Below are positions 36,668 through 47,905 of a stretch of DNA of 64,000 nucleotides, piece after piece. Positions within the stretch are counted from its first letter, which is position 1, and each line of letters opens with the position of its first letter. The position numbers and the translations under genes are program-made. The notes under the pieces were generated by a model. The model made no database searches and was not told where the DNA came from. It was given only the letters and a program-made list of their open reading frames with translations. Source of the DNA: Heliocidaris tuberculata (Eukaryota; Echinodermata; Echinoidea; Camarodonta; Echinometridae); NCBI GenBank assembly GCA_025618425.1, contig CM046838.1:20973711-21037710 (forward strand), written 5' to 3'.

Positions 36668-36930
36668 CTTCAGAGAAGAGATTCCCAACTGTTCTAAATG
36701 GTTATGTTCTCGTTGTTCTGAAGAGATGAAATATATGCTAATAAAACTGTATTTTCATTAACACTACCTGTTTATCCCTTTTCCTGCATGTGACATGTAC
36801 ATGTAAATGAATATTAAATGTTTATAAAGATATTTGTAAATTTCGGTTTAAATTATACCGTGTAATGAAAAAATTTCGGGTTTTTTTTTCGGAAAAATAT
36901 TTGCTAACTTTTTGTTTACAACCATCTTGC

Positions 36931-37020
36931 AACACACACACACCCACACACTCACCCACTCACGCACTCACGCACTCACACACCCACACACACCCATCCC
37001 CCCCCCCCACACATACACAC
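36931..37020. repeat. (CA)n-rich tract
   Basis: CACA/CACCCACA/CTCACGCA repeats ending in a C run at about 36999-37008. Confidence 0.9.
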
Positions 37021-37062
37021 AAAAGTATACCAAATCAAATATTAAGGAGTAGCTTTATAGGT

Positions 37063-40000
37063 AATTAATAATAATTGGATTTATATAGCGCCTTTTCCAA
37101 AGGATACAAGGCGCTGTCACCTAAAGTCTATTCAAGTAAATTAAGAATTGTATAAGTAAGTTTTTAGATGTTTCTTGAAGATGTCAAGTGATGTGCTATT
37201 ACGGAGAGATGCGGGGAGTCTGTTCCAAAGTTGTGGAGCAAGTGACTGAAAGGACTTGAAGCCAGCCTGTTTTCGGGATTTTGGAATGACATAGGAAGGA
37301 GCAGAGGTAGAACGAAGAGAATATGATGTTCTCTGTTGCTGAAAGAGTGAGGAGATGTATTGAGGAAGTGTGGTTGACAGTGATTTGTAAGTCTGAACCA
37401 GTATACGGTATTGTATTCTCTTAGAAACGGGAAGCCAGTGAAGTTCATTGAGTAATGGAGTGACGTGGGACCATTTTGGTTTTTGACATATTAGACGAGC
37501 ACACTTATTCTGAAGACGTTGAAGTCTGCCCAGGTCCTGTTTACTGATGACCCCAAGCCAACATCCACCATAGTCAAGCCTGGATAGCACAAGTGCTCTA
37601 ACAACATTATGACAGGTGTCTTTATTTAAGTACCCCCTGATGCGATTGAGGTTGTAAATTTGCCAATTGAGGGTACGACACAAGTTTGTTACATGGTCAG
37701 ACATTTTCATTTCCTTATCAAAGACAACACCCAGATCCTTGATTGTTGAAGACATTGGGATGTCTAGATCATCAATAGAAAATGAAAGGTCATTGAACCG
37801 ATTCAAGTCGGTGGATGATGCAGCAATGAAGAACTCAGTTTTACCGGAATTCAACTTCAATTTATTACTGACAAGCCATGATTGTATGTCTTCTAAGCAC
37901 TTCGAGATACGGTAGTATGCGCAAGCTGCATCTCCAGGCTTGGTAGGATCAAAAATGGTAAACATCTGGATGTCATCAGCATACACATGGTATTGAACTG
38001 AATGCTGGCTGATGATGTTACCAATACACCTAATGTAATATGTAAATAACTGTGGCCCAACAATTGACCCTTGCGGTATCCCAAATTCCAACCTTTTGTC
38101 ACTGGAGAATGATCCATTGACATGGACTCTACAAGACCTGTTGCTAAGATACGATTTGAACCAGGAAAGGACATTATCTCGTAGACCGAAGTCATCGGCC
38201 AGCCTATGAGAAAGAATTGTGTGGTCCACCGTATCAAAGGCGGATGAGAGGTCCAGCATTAATAAGAAAACAGCTTGCCTGTTGTCGATTGCACAAAGTA
38301 CGTCATTCTGCAGTCGAATGAGTGCAGTCTCAGTACTATGTGCCACGCGATATGCAGACTGCATAGGATCAAGCAAATCATTACGGTTGACAAAGTCGCA
38401 CACCTGTTTAGAAACAGCCTTTTCGATTAATTTGCCTAAAAATGGTATGTTGGAAACAGGTCTGTAACTACCTAAATCATTTTTGTCCAGAGAGGACTTC
38501 TTCAATACTGGTGTAATGATAGACGATCTAAGTCTCTCTGGGAAAACACCGGTAGACAGTGATAGATTCACGATACGTAACAGTACTGGAAGTAGAACTG
38601 GCAAATGTTTCTTAACCAGCCATGTTGGCATGGGATCCAAAGTACAAGATTTGGAAGGACATTTAGAAATCATACACTGAAAGACATTTTCACTCACAAA
38701 ATCAAACTGAGAAAAAGTTGAGTCAGGTTCACATGTGTTTGAGGATACAGTAGGGACATTACGTTTTGTTGGAACAGTGCTCTCTATATCGTCCCTAATT
38801 TTAGATACCTTACTGACAAAGTAATTTGAAAAATCTTCAGCAAGATCAGAAGAGTTTGTACATACAGGAAGAACATTACTACTGACATTAAGCAATTCAT
38901 TGACAGTCTTATACATGTCCTTGGTATTACATGAAGAAAGTCTCTCATGATAATAGTCTTTCTTGGCAGAGACAACCACATCACATACAGTCCGCTGAGC
39001 TTCAATATACAGTCTGTGATCAGTATTTGACTTTGTCTTGCGCCAGCGTCTCTCTGCACGCCGTCGGGCACGTCGAGCTTCCATCACTTTATCGGTGTAC
39101 CAGCTAGGCTTTACTCGAACTGACAGTGTCCTTGTAGTTGCGGGGGCGTGAGCGTCAAGAACTTCACGACAAGCTTCGTTGTACCGAAGCACAAGATTAT
39201 CGATGTTACTACTGTCACAATCCATAATTGAGTTCATTCTGTTGGATAGATCCTGAGAGAACTGCTCGTGATCTATTGACTTAAACTTCCGGAGAACACG
39301 AATGTCACTAGAAGGAGCTGATTTCTTCAGATCAAGATCAAACTTTATCATGGAGTGATCAGAGTGCAGAATCTGATCTACGAAGCATGTCGTAATGAGA
39401 GTGTCACTGTCCTTAACGATGATGAGGTCAAGGGTATGTCCAAGACGATGTGTAGGCCCTTGAACAAGCTGCTTGTAGCCAAGCGAGGTCAGCAACGAGT
39501 TCATATTTCTCACCTCCGGCTTACTAGGACAGTCCATATGGAAGTTAAAATCCCCCATGACCACCAGTCTGTTCGGCAGCAAATCGGCACAGCTGAGGAC
39601 CTCCTCGAATTCCTCAAAAAACGTAGAAGATGGCACTGAGCCAGAAGGAGGTCTGTAGATAACCAGGAAGTTCACGTTGGGGTTTCTAAATAAAGCAAAT
39701 TCAAATGAGCTAGCTTCCGGGAGAGTATCGGAACAGTCCTTCAGCTTTAGACTGCTGTCATATACTGCAGCGATCCCTCCACCCCTACGTGAAGTTTTTC
39801 GCGGAAGACTGAGAGCGGAGAAACCAGGTGGACAAATCTCACCAAGGATGACCCGGTCATCCTCCTTGAGCCAAGTCTCCGTTATGAAGGTGATGTCATA
39901 GTTGTTATCGATAATTGAATCACACAGTAAGTCGCTCTTGTTGCGGATTGACTGACTATTCCAAAGACATGCTTTCAGGGTCGTCTGTCCATGTGAATCG

Positions 40001-40341
40001 CTTCGAGGACTGCCAGTAGGTGTAGAAAGTCCATCACTCTTCTTGCTCTTCCTCCTACCACCTCTTGTTCCACGCCGTGTAGCAGGCTTCCTGTAGATGC
40101 CCAATTCCTTGATGTGTGTCCATACATCATGAGGCAGCTTCAAATCACAGTTCAATTCAAGAAGCTCTGATCTTGTCAGACCCATTATATTGGTGTCCAC
40201 TGAGAACAATGGATGAATGGGTTCACTTGGCCATGAATAACATTGAAATAGGATTATCAGTGCTAGACACAATAAAAGTGCTCTGGTATAAGTCCAAAGC
40301 TTCTCAATAGTGTAGTTGTACATAGAATACATGGAAGCCAT
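37063..40341 (-). mobile_element. LINE (CR1/L2-type non-LTR retrotransposon), coding part intact
   Basis: Orientation is - strand. The 1066-codon frame is followed by only about 75 bases of 3' untranslated sequence. That part carries a GCGCC...GGCGC hairpin, then TATATAAATCC and an AATTATTATTAATTA tail at the low-coordinate end. This matches the hairpin-plus-tail endings at 14800 and 57390. The 5' limit is unknown; sequence from 40342 to about 40640 may be its leader. No target duplication was identified, and no separate ORF1 was recognised upstream. Confidence 0.85.
37141..40341 (-). CDS. LINE polyprotein: endonuclease plus reverse transcriptase (1066 aa)
   Basis: Nicks target DNA and reverse-transcribes its own RNA there. 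Residues 1-120 are unfamiliar and include a hydrophobic stretch at about 21-33 (ALLLCLALIILFQ) and a basic region at 89-101. An APE-type endonuclease spans about 122-335, with WNSQS (127-131), catalytic-type TETWL (154-158), YRPPSG (229-234), MGDFNFH (262-268) and SDHS (327-330). The reverse transcriptase spans about 565-870, with SYRPVS (625-630), LDLSSAFDTVDH (696-707), GIPQGS (754-759) and the active-site YADD (787-790). The C-terminal part has ELHWLPV (966-972), LAPQLWNRLP (1034-1043) and ends LKTYLYNS. All key residues are present and the frame has no stop, so the copy is young. Clade CR1/L2 is judged from motifs only. The chosen ATG is the first of several (M1, M4, M7). Confidence 0.92.
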   Translation of the reverse strand: MASMYSMYNYTIEKLWTYTRALLLCLALIILFQCYSWPSEPIHPLFSVDTNIMGLTRSELLELNCDLKLPHDVWTHIKELGIYRKPATRRGTRGGRRKSKKSDGLSTPTGSPRSDSHGQTTLKACLWNSQSIRNKSDLLCDSIIDNNYDITFITETWLKEDDRVILGEICPPGFSALSLPRKTSRRGGGIAAVYDSSLKLKDCSDTLPEASSFEFALFRNPNVNFLVIYRPPSGSVPSSTFFEEFEEVLSCADLLPNRLVVMGDFNFHMDCPSKPEVRNMNSLLTSLGYKQLVQGPTHRLGHTLDLIIVKDSDTLITTCFVDQILHSDHSMIKFDLDLKKSAPSSDIRVLRKFKSIDHEQFSQDLSNRMNSIMDCDSSNIDNLVLRYNEACREVLDAHAPATTRTLSVRVKPSWYTDKVMEARRARRRAERRWRKTKSNTDHRLYIEAQRTVCDVVVSAKKDYYHERLSSCNTKDMYKTVNELLNVSSNVLPVCTNSSDLAEDFSNYFVSKVSKIRDDIESTVPTKRNVPTVSSNTCEPDSTFSQFDFVSENVFQCMISKCPSKSCTLDPMPTWLVKKHLPVLLPVLLRIVNLSLSTGVFPERLRSSIITPVLKKSSLDKNDLGSYRPVSNIPFLGKLIEKAVSKQVCDFVNRNDLLDPMQSAYRVAHSTETALIRLQNDVLCAIDNRQAVFLLMLDLSSAFDTVDHTILSHRLADDFGLRDNVLSWFKSYLSNRSCRVHVNGSFSSDKRLEFGIPQGSIVGPQLFTYYIRCIGNIISQHSVQYHVYADDIQMFTIFDPTKPGDAACAYYRISKCLEDIQSWLVSNKLKLNSGKTEFFIAASSTDLNRFNDLSFSIDDLDIPMSSTIKDLGVVFDKEMKMSDHVTNLCRTLNWQIYNLNRIRGYLNKDTCHNVVRALVLSRLDYGGCWLGVISKQDLGRLQRLQNKCARLICQKPKWSHVTPLLNELHWLPVSKRIQYRILVQTYKSLSTTLPQYISSLFQQQRTSYSLRSTSAPSYVIPKSRKQAGFKSFQSLAPQLWNRLPASLRNSTSLDIFKKHLKTYLYNS

Positions 40342-41640
40342 GGGCAGAGCAAACCAAGCAAGACTGAACTAACAAGTACCAAAAAATTAATCATATAACT
40401 ACAACAAAACTAGAGCATAACACCTTACCAAAATTGTCTTGCAAGGTCAGTATGTTATGATACACAAGATGTCACAAAAGATAAACAGTAATGATCTCCT
40501 AAACACTCTAATTAAACAGATACCAGGAGAGCAAGTAAAAGTGCTGCCTGTGAGGCGCTCAGCTTTGGCATCTTATAATTACTTCATCCATTTTGCAGCC
40601 CTAAATTTTTATGTTGTGTGAGTATGCGATAAATTACAAAAGAGTTGTAAATGGAAAACTTTTGCGGATGTGAAAAGGATTATAATTTGCTTTTAAGTAA
40701 GGAATAACAACAATTTGGTGACACTTAATTTTTTAGACTTGAAATAAATTGCGTAATTTTTAAAACTATTTTTTACCGTTACTAGCACAAGTACTTGCTT
40801 TGATTTCTGAATAGCTCCTTCTGCGACAAAGGCAAGAATTTGTTATGTTAGTCTGCAAAAGGGATGAAGTACCTTTAATGTACAAAGGAGGACAAGCTTC
40901 TTTTGCTTGTGCATAAGGACGTTGTAGCCTTGCAATTATCACGCTATTCGATCTTGATTAAATCATGCACGCGAACAAGAGGCGCTGGCTATAATCTAAA
41001 AGGGGTGTAATTTCTTTTCTTTTTACTCCTCATTTGATAATATTCCCCTTAAAGAGGGAAAACCTCACAATACCTTAGAATTGAATGTATTTTTCTATTT
41101 ATCAACTGAAATCAAAGAAATCTTATGGAAGAAAGCTTATACTAAAACTTCAAATCTCCTGTACTATTTGTTCATACATAATTAATAGTTGTTCCAGTAA
41201 TGAAAGTTGTATAGAGACTATATTACATACAAACGGAAAGAGGTAAATAGATCATAACGTATGAAATATACATGTACATCATTTCTTTTAGTAGTATTTT
41301 AATTCCCACATCGATAAACATATTTGAAATATTGAAAGCTCAATTAGTTTACCTCTGCCTCGAGATAACACAACCTTACTTCGGTTAACATATGCCTTTT
41401 TCTTCAGCCTGCATTAGTAATGACCGAGGTTATCTCGAGTTCTAATTCCCTAAATTCACGAGGATATGTCGCCTGCCCAAACCGTTACGTGAGTAGAGTA
41501 CACTATCAATACCACGCTTCTATATAGTTCCAACCTCAGTCCACTGATGTGCAAACAATAGAATACATGGATATGGACAAGGTGGACGTGCGGAACAGAG
41601 TCCAGATATAAGACACTGGTTAAAAGGAAACTTTCCTTCA
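40342..41640. other. Non-coding; may include the LINE leader
   Basis: The first few hundred bases may belong to the - strand LINE. The remainder is AT-rich with no feature recognised. Confidence 0.35.
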
Positions 41641-41643
41641 TCG

Positions 41644-42900
41644 ATGTTTTTTTGTCCAGTAAAAGTTAATGATGTTATTGAAATTATTAAAAAACTAGAT
41701 GCTAATGAGAGTCCAGGTTATGATGGTATCCATCCTAAAGTATTGAAGCGTTCTGTTTTTGCAATAGCTCAGCCTTTGTGCAATATAATCAATCTTGCCA
41801 TTAAATGTGGCGTTTTTCCTGATTCTCTGAAAATTATAGACCTATTTCAGTTTTATCTGTATTAAGTAAAATTTATGAAAAAATAATTTGTGATCAAATA
41901 ATGAATTATATAGAAAAAAATAATGTATTGTATAAAAGACAATATGGTTTTAGAAAAAGGCACAGTACTCTCCATGCCCTTATAGATCTCACAGATAAAA
42001 TTGCAAATGTATTTGAAAATGGCAAATTTTTAATTGGACTATTTTTAGATCTTTCTAAAGCATTTGACTGTATGGACCATAAAATTTTAATTGATAAATT
42101 ATATTTTTATGGTTTCAGGGGTGTTGCAATAGATTTGGTCACAAGCTATTTATCGAACAGAAAACAATTTGTGAGCATTGGAAATTTTATCTCTCCTAGT
42201 AAGGGCATTTCACTAGGTGTTCCACAAGGTTCCAACCCTGGCCCCCTTCTTTTTTTGCTATATGTGAATGACTTACCAAATTCTAGTGACATCTTGTCGT
42301 TTATATTATTCGCGGATGACACAAGCCTTTTTACTGCGGGTGATAATTTAATAATGGCATCAAATTTTTTGAATACCGAGTTGAAAAAAATTCATTCCTG
42401 GTTCATTGCAAATAAGTTGTTGTTGAATTTTAGTAAAACAAATTTTATACTATTTAAAAAAAAGAAAAGTTTTTTGACACAAGTCAAATTAAGTTGTATA
42501 CTGATGATAATGAAATACACATGGCAGAATCAATGAAGTTTCTTGGTGTGAAAATAGATAGTAAGTTAACTTGGAAAGATCATGTAGATGAAATTTCTCG
42601 CAAGATATCTTGTGTCATAGGTGTCATGAATAGAATTAAGCATAATTTACCTTTGCCAGTACCAGTAAAATTATATAATGCTATGATCTTGCCATACCTT
42701 TCTTATTGCAATATTGTATGGGGACATTGTGCAAAATATTTACTACAGAAGTTATACTTGCTACAGAAGCGTGCTGTTAGGATTATAACCAAATCACCAT
42801 ACCTTGCCCACACACACATCCTCTTTAAAAATCTTGAATTCTTAACTACATTTTGACCTTAATATTTATTGTAATGACCTTTTTATTTATCAGAATGCTA
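41644..42900 (+). pseudogene. Broken LINE reverse transcriptase (second CR1/Jockey-type family)
   Basis: A 5'-truncated copy starting inside the reverse transcriptase fingers (SPGYDGIHPKVLK). After GVFPDSLK the frame jumps and part of the domain is missing: the ENYRPIS block appears in another frame at about 41828. The frame then continues from 41901 through GFRKRHST, LFLDLSKAFDCMDH, LGVPQGS and FILFADDTSLF. It shifts again near 42490 into MKFLGVKIDSKLTWKDHVDE, and once more near 42850 (NIYCNDLFIYQNAI). FADD and the AT-rich codons set it apart from the YADD element at 37141, so it is a different family. The endonuclease is absent. At least three breaks make it inactive. Confidence 0.88.
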
Positions 42901-44244
42901 TAAACAGATTTATATAATAACCTCAATATAAAGGCCACCCATTGAACATGATAAACATGATTCAGTGATTCATAAAAGGTTGCGAATAGGCGATGAATAA
43001 CTGCCAAGACACACGCACATCCCCCTAACTAAAACACACACACAACACACAAGCACAAAAACACACACACGCACACACTCACCCACACGCGCATACATAA
43101 GAAAAAAAACAACAAAACAAAAGAGGATGTGATGAGAAGGAGGGGTTCGAGTGTACCCCCTATTATTCGATAAGTTTGGAGGGGTGAGTGAACTCCTACA
43201 AATACAAAAAGTTGAAATTTTAGATTCTAAATTTTAAGATTTATCAATGCATTAGACGAACCAGTATTCAACACTAATGCTTATATAATATTGGGAAGGC
43301 AGGGGGGTAATTGGTACAATGTACTAATAATCAATAGTACGACAAGACAGCTATCCATACATAAGTGATATTTTCCCCCCAAAATAATCAAGATATAACA
43401 TTGTTCAGTATGCAATATACGATATACAATATACAACACGCAATATACAATAAAGATCCGACAATTTGCAACATGCCATATGCACTGTTCACAGTATACA
43501 AAGAAAAGGAAAACAACAAATAAATACGAAAAGACTAGAAGCAATCATTAAAACTACAAGGTTTGCTTTGTATCATTCAGCCCAATATATGATTCCCTGC
43601 AAAACTTTATTCGTTTTTTAATAAAAGTATTGTTTCTATCTACCAGAAGAAATCTATATAACCTACTATCTGTTGTGTAATTATGATAAGCATTTTCATG
43701 ATAAAGAAATTTTACTTGTATTTTGTATCTTATTTTTTCTTATATAAATTGTAATCCCATTATGCGCTTCACAAGTTCATCTTTATTTATTATCATTACC
43801 TGGTTGGAATTCTTTTTGATAGAACTCTTTTCCTCACTTTTCATTTGCATATTTTGAAATGAATTAGACTCCACGTCGTTGCCTTTCCCGCATTCTTGCC
43901 ACAACCATCCGAACTTTCCCTTTAAATCTCAACAATATCTTTGTTTATCTTCAGATTTCATATTATCGATTTTTGTGGACAAAAAAAGAAATCTTCATAT
44001 TTTTTCAGACTGCTATTTTACGCTTTTCATCCGCCCGTCGTATTTCCATCTCAACACTTGTATGCAATGCTAATGTACATGGTAATGCAGTTATTCAAGT
44101 TACCAAGTAGCGGCTAAAGCGAAAATCAATATTTACATAGAAGCGTTTGTCAGTTTGTGTGGGAGATGACCACAAATCTAATTTGGTGTTTTAAAGTAGT
44201 ACGACAAAGTAACTTGTTAAAATGAAGGACTCTGTTTTTTATTA

Positions 44245-44277
<33 letters not shown>

Positions 44278-44600
44278 GAATAGACACATGCTATAAAGTT
44301 TATAGCAAATAATATACAGAGTATAGGAAGTTAGTTATGACATGGGGTTCACACTTTTTTAATGGAGATATGATTTATGTTCATAATTATACATGCGTGA
44401 AGACAAAATTTAATATTCTACTAAATACATCTGTCCAGTAATGAGTGTTCGGAACAGTAATTTGCCGATAATTATACCTTTTTAATTTAACGCTTATACC
44501 ATGCATAGTTTCAATATATTTTTAAAAGATGTGTCTGAGTGGCAAAGACTGAATTCTGCATCAGCATACAAATGGGCAATAAACAGAAAGCAAAAAGAGA
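42901..44600. other. Non-coding with CA and T runs
   Basis: CA-rich sequence at 43010-43090, a loose CAATATA repeat at 43408-43452, and a T run of about 29 at 44247-44275. No gene recognised. Confidence 0.45.
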
Positions 44601-44748
44601 AAGATATATAGAGAGAGAGATGGAGAGAAAGAGAAAAGTGAGAGAGAGAGAGAGAGAGAGAGCGAAAGAGAAGGGGAAATGAGACGGAGAGAAGAAGAGA
44701 GAGAGAGAGATGGAGAGAAAGAGAAAGAGTGAGAGACAGAGAGGGATA
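44601..44748. repeat. (GA)n-rich tract
   Basis: GA repeats interrupted by TGGAGAGAAAGAG, which occurs twice (about 44620 and 44711), so the tract contains a roughly 90-bp internal duplication. Confidence 0.88.
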
Positions 44749-45275
44749 GGGGGGCACATATATGTAGCGAATAAAAGTTTAATAAAAACGAAGGGACATG
44801 GTAAAAAAAAAAATGTTAAGGACAATAATACTTTTACAAAAGGCAAGAACATAACGAAGATGAAAGAGTATTGCAGATTGACGCACAAGTCGATAGAAAG
44901 AATATAAAATTATACTGCAAGAATTGGTAAAGAGATATAGATATCAAAAGCAGTAAAAGGAAGTTATCGACATTGCACTTTTATTGGTTCTTCATTATAC
45001 AGTCATGCATTCCTTTTGTATCATTCTGCGTAGATACCCTAAAGATTTTTACATTTTTGCTAGCACTATGTTTTGTCTGGCATTACGTCATACGAGACCC
45101 TGTGAGAGAAATGAACTTGACATTCGTATGGAAACATTGATTTATTATGCATGCGCAATAATATCCATGACATGGATGAATACATTTCAGGTTGATGTGA
45201 AATCGGAATTTCTGTGTCGCAGTTATATAGATTTCCCTCCAGTGGTTGTTATGACAACTCGGTTAATGTTATTTG
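44749..45275. other. Non-coding
   Basis: Nothing recognised. The 103-codon frame at 44984-45295 has no known motif and its end runs into a MITE. Confidence 0.4.
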
Positions 45276-45279
45276 TTAA

Positions 45280-45585
45280 AGTGGCATTAAACTGATAGAA
45301 CTTGAACAGCGCCATCTTACAGTGATAGCTAAATCAAGATTATAATTTGAAAATTAATTGCGTTTTATTTTAAATTTAGACAAAAAGCTTGTTTGGATAA
45401 TAGCCAATTTTTTTTTGTACATCTAAAAATATTACTTTTGACTTGGCATTGTGAAAAATTGTCTGTAGGTACATTCTAAGCTTCTACAAACTAGAATGGG
45501 GCATGATGGGAAAATGAGAGGCACAGACACTCTTCAAATCGTGTTGAAAGACGGCGTTATTTAAGAGCTTCCATTTACTGTCACT
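45280..45585. mobile_element. TTAA-flanked MITE, family 5
   Basis: 306 bp between TTAA (45276-45279) and TTAA (45586-45589). Left end AGTGGCATTAAACTG pairs with right TTTACTGTCACT at most positions. Short imperfect inverted ends and no coding capacity. Confidence 0.7.
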
Positions 45586-45589
45586 TTAA

Positions 45590-45982
45590 CTTATTATTTA
45601 TTCCCTATTTATCTATTGATTCATTTGATTATTCATCACAGTCCGTTTCAAACAGAGTAGTCCTTTAATAAAAAAAATATTGCTCCTCCAACTCATGTCC
45701 CAAGAGCCTATATATTTCATAAACTCTATAGCATCATTCACAAAATATACAACCGGTAAAATAACATGAAATAAAAGACAATAGCGAATCTGCAAAACAA
45801 ACGACATAATTATTCTAAAAAATTTACAACATTTTTTTGTAGAAAACTTAAATCCAACCACAAAGTATTTGCTCTATGGTGTTTATTATTTATCAAATTG
45901 TTTACTTTAACCTTCGGACGACAATACAGATAATGGTGTACTTATTTAAGTTGACATACTTTTTGTATAGTATAGGGATCCT
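45590..45982. other. Non-coding, AT-rich
   Basis: Nothing recognised. Confidence 0.4.
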
Positions 45983-45986
45983 TTAA

Positions 45987-46615
45987 AGACGATGTTTAGT
46001 ACCGGCCATGCAATTAGATTGTGATAGAAACTGTCTAGGACATATTCTGAATGTAACCATGGTAATTAGAAACAATGAGTATCATGAAGAATAATAATGA
46101 TAGCTCAATTCATATCCATCCCAAGGGATGCTCCAGATGAATACAAAGTACTTTTAGCAACCTGGCTTCAGCTCAGCTGCACTAAGATGTTGAAAGCATT
46201 CAAAGAATAAGTTCCTACCAGGTTTCTACCATTTAATACACCTGGGTGGAGAGTAGCAAATGTAGATTAATGTCTTGCCAAAGGACCTTAGTGCCGTGGC
46301 GGAACTTGAGTCGCGAACAATGTGATCCACAATCCAGTGACGTGTCCACTAAACCACGAAGTTTCAAAATCATCAAAATCATAATCATTTGACTAAATCT
46401 TGCTGAAAATCAATGCACACATATTTGGACATGATGGGGCTACAAGAAACATGTCAACAATTAGCTATATGTGAAAAGTGAGGGTACATTGTGTGTAATT
46501 TCCAGAGCAATTCCAATATGTGACATTGCGACATTAGAATTCTTCATTATGGGGGGGGGGGGAATGAGAAAGCTCACAAATTATATTTTCACCTTTCAAA
46601 TATTCAACCTTCTCT
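45987..46615 (+). mobile_element. TTAA-flanked MITE, family 3, copy c (split by a SINE)
   Basis: Begins after TTAA (45983-45986) with AGACGATGTTTAGT, then GAAACTGTCT, and ends AGCTCACAAATTAT ... ATATTCAACCTTCTCT before TTAA (46616-46619). These match the ends of the copy at 26468. A reverse-oriented SINE (46089-46365) occupies its middle, and a G run at 46550-46561 lies near the right end. Confidence 0.75.
46089..46365 (-). mobile_element. tRNA-derived SINE, reverse, different tail
   Basis: On the - strand: A box GTGGTTTAGTGGACACGTC, a decayed B box (GCGACTCAAGTTCC), then body TTAATCTACATTTGC and CACCCAGGTGTA, which match the SINE at 15153. The 3' part differs: it ends GTACTTTGTATTCATCTGG, a CATCCCTTGGGATG hairpin and an ATTATTATT tail, without the AGCGCTAT hairpin. 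So it has a related head with another tail. Confidence 0.75.
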
Positions 46616-46619
46616 TTAA

Positions 46620-47215
46620 ACTAAATAGTCGTTAGGCCGGGGGCAGTGACCGCGGTGTAAATCTAAAAAGGCTATTAGCAATAATGAGTCAAGTAAGTGT
46701 TTATGAGCTGATATGACATCGTAACAGCTCCTCTCCCCTCTGTAATGTAACCGTTAATGGTCATTAATGCTCAGGGGTTCGTGGTGTCTCATAGACAATA
46801 ACCGAATGGATGTGAAGATGTTGCGAAATTGCTACCTCCGACATTTAAGTTACAGCTGCTATTTTGCCTAATTTATATTCTAACATTGGTTGCCAGTAAG
46901 TTGAATATGCAGGAGCGTTATGCAAAATTGCCATCCTCGTTATTATTAATATCTACATCAGGAGCAGCAACAGCCGCAGCTGCATCAGCAGTAGAACTGA
47001 TATTTTGGTTGCCATGTTCATTAATAGTTCATTTGCTTTACCATTGTATAAAAAATATTTTGTTTTCGCGTGTGGATTTGTATGTAAGATGGTGTAGTAA
47101 ATCTAAATTTAAATCACAAGGATCGCCTCTGATATTGTCATTCATATCCACCGCATTCACTGTGATTATTATCACTGTGATGTTGTTATGGCATCCTTTT
47201 CTTTAACAGTCCCAT
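46620..47215. other. Non-coding
   Basis: A 125-codon frame at 46829-47206 has hydrophobic stretches but no recognisable family and no splice context. A short GCAGCAACAGCCGCAGC run lies inside it. Confidence 0.35.
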
Positions 47216-47560
47216 CATAACAGCGAACATCATCGCGAGAATCATCATCATCATCAACGTCAGCATCACCATCATTACCACAAGTACCATTATCAACAGC
47301 AACAGTATCATCATCATCAGCATCTTAATTACCATCACCGTCATCGTTATCATCGTCATCGTGTCATCGTCATCACAATCACCATTTACATCACATCATC
47401 GGACGTTGCTGTAGCACCATCTCCATTATCATCATATTCCATCGACAACGTCATCACCATCATCATGTTCATCATCATCATCATCCCCATCTCCATCATT
47501 ACCATCATCATGCCCATTTCCATCATCTCCACCATCATCATTATTATCCTTAGCAGCAGC
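47216..47560. repeat. (ATC)n trinucleotide array
   Basis: Degenerate CAT/ATC/ACC repeats, densest at 47245-47365 and 47450-47545, ending in an AGC run at 47552-47570. Met/Val-rich frames are artefacts. Confidence 0.9.
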
Positions 47561-47622
47561 AGCAGCAGTACTACTATCATCTTCCCATTATAACTGATCA
47601 TCGCCGGTATAATTTCATCCCA

Positions 47623-47905
47623 GTAGACCGACAGCCCATGAGACCTACATCGACAAACAGTTTACTAGACCGACATTGACTAATGGTCCATGAGACTGAC
47701 AAAACGAAGAATTACATAAGAAAATATAGAAAAGAAGATAGTTAAAAGGGATCCGCAAGGCCGACGCCAACGCGACCGACAGCCCACAAGTCCGACAGCC
47801 AGCGAGATCGACAAAGAAAAACATAAGGGAAGACTGAAAATATTGGTATAGTGGGCTGTCGGTCTCATGGGCTGTCGGTCTTTGGCTGTCTGTTTCGTGG
47901 GCTGT
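47623..47905. repeat. Inverted repeat built from GACCGACAGCCCATGA units
   Basis: The left part repeats GACCGACAGCCCATGAGAC-like phrases (47626, 47672, 47690, 47775, 47792). The right part carries the complement, GTGGGCTGTCGGTCTCATG, GGGCTGTCGGTCT and TTGGCTGTC (47849-47895). The spacer holds ACATAAGAAAATAT and AAAACATAAGGGAAGA, a further loose repeat. Same architecture as 9673-10053 with an unrelated phrase. Confidence 0.7.

Noticed and set aside
36931..37020. Telomere-like or CRISPR-like array
   Set aside because: It is a CA/CACCCA microsatellite with no spacer structure.
46829..47206. 125-codon frame with hydrophobic segments
   Set aside because: AT-rich hydrophobic codons can arise by chance; no family, no splice context, and it runs up to an ATC array.
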